Part shown: positions 5,848 through 5,917 of the stretch, one piece after another | How positions within the stretch are numbered: the stretch's first letter is position 1 | How the letters are laid out: each line of letters starts with the position of its first letter | Source of the DNA: Bacteroidota bacterium | GTDB lineage: Bacteria > Bacteroidota > Ignavibacteria > Kapaibacteriales > UBA2268 | DNA length: 5,917 bases | NCBI GenBank assembly: GCA_022708005.1 | Contig: JAKIZN010000120.1 | Coordinates: forward strand, 1-5,917 | Direction: 5' to 3' | Made by a program: the position numbers and the translations under genes | The notes under the pieces: generated by a model | Databases searched by the model: none | The model's input: the letters and a program-made list of their open reading frames with translations, nothing else | What the model was told of the DNA's origin: nothing

Positions 5848-5917
5848 TTATCTGACTATTACTATTCTCGCCGTCTGAACGCTGCCATCAACGTTTATCA
5901 TTGCCTGATATACGCCG
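5848..5917 (-). CDS. Probable secreted protein with T9SS type A C-terminal sorting domain (C-terminal fragment)
   Basis: Only the last 22 codons and the TAA stop (5850-5848) are in the window. The peptide ends GVYQAMINVDG...QTARIVIVR. It matches the usual end of the type IX secretion sorting domain: a 'GVY' turn, a strand, a short polar turn, and a final basic-hydrophobic strand such as K/R-I-V-I-V-R. Such proteins cross the outer membrane through the Por/Gld machinery and have the domain cleaved at the surface. The functional part lies outside the window, so nothing can be said of its activity. A strong terminator follows the stop. The call rests on 22 residues but the pattern is distinctive. 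Confidence 0.7.
   Translation of the reverse strand, partial: GVYQAMINVDGSVQTARIVIVR

Overview
The window reads as an ordinary chromosomal stretch from an AT-rich member of the Bacteroidota/Chlorobiota/Ignavibacteriota (FCB) group. The best taxonomic clue is the gene cut by the right edge. Its last 22 codons (GVYQAMINVDG...RIVIVR, then stop) look like the final strands of a type IX secretion C-terminal sorting domain, which is essentially confined to that superphylum. AT-rich intergenic DNA and a putative TAnnTTTG promoter element fit this. I cannot name the genus.

Layout, left to right. (1) At 1-167 on the minus strand is the N-terminal fragment of a multi-pass permease resembling the DUF318/UPF0718 group, which includes putative metal and arsenic exporters. 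It is transcribed out of the window, away from (2). A 220-bp AT-rich divergent intergenic region follows. (2) At 388-3570 (+) is a 1060-residue protein: a GAF-like N-terminus, a helical linker, a PEP-synthase/PPDK-type ATP-binding domain, a conserved 'MGPGRWGSR' region and a C-terminal minimal nucleotidyltransferase domain. It lacks the phosphohistidine and PEP/pyruvate TIM-barrel domains, so it should not be called a PEP synthase. (3) At 3705-4769 (+) is a class I (FbaB/DhnA-type) fructose-bisphosphate aldolase. (4) At 4949-5500 (+) is a DUF488 protein, preceded by a leader carrying a long-range inverted repeat. (5) At 5501-5847 there is no gene. This stretch between convergent genes is packed with short hairpins, including a 152-bp composite of four hairpins arranged with exact mirror geometry, and it ends in the rho-independent terminator of (6). 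(6) At 5848-5917 (-) is the C-terminal tail of the probable T9SS-secreted protein.

Functional links are loose. The three plus-strand genes are separated by 134 and 179 bp (to the chosen start), so one tight operon is not evident. The PPDK-like protein beside a glycolytic/gluconeogenic aldolase is suggestive of central carbon metabolism only by position. The two items most worth a second look are the multidomain ATP-binding/nucleotidyltransferase protein and the symmetric hairpin element at 5633-5784.
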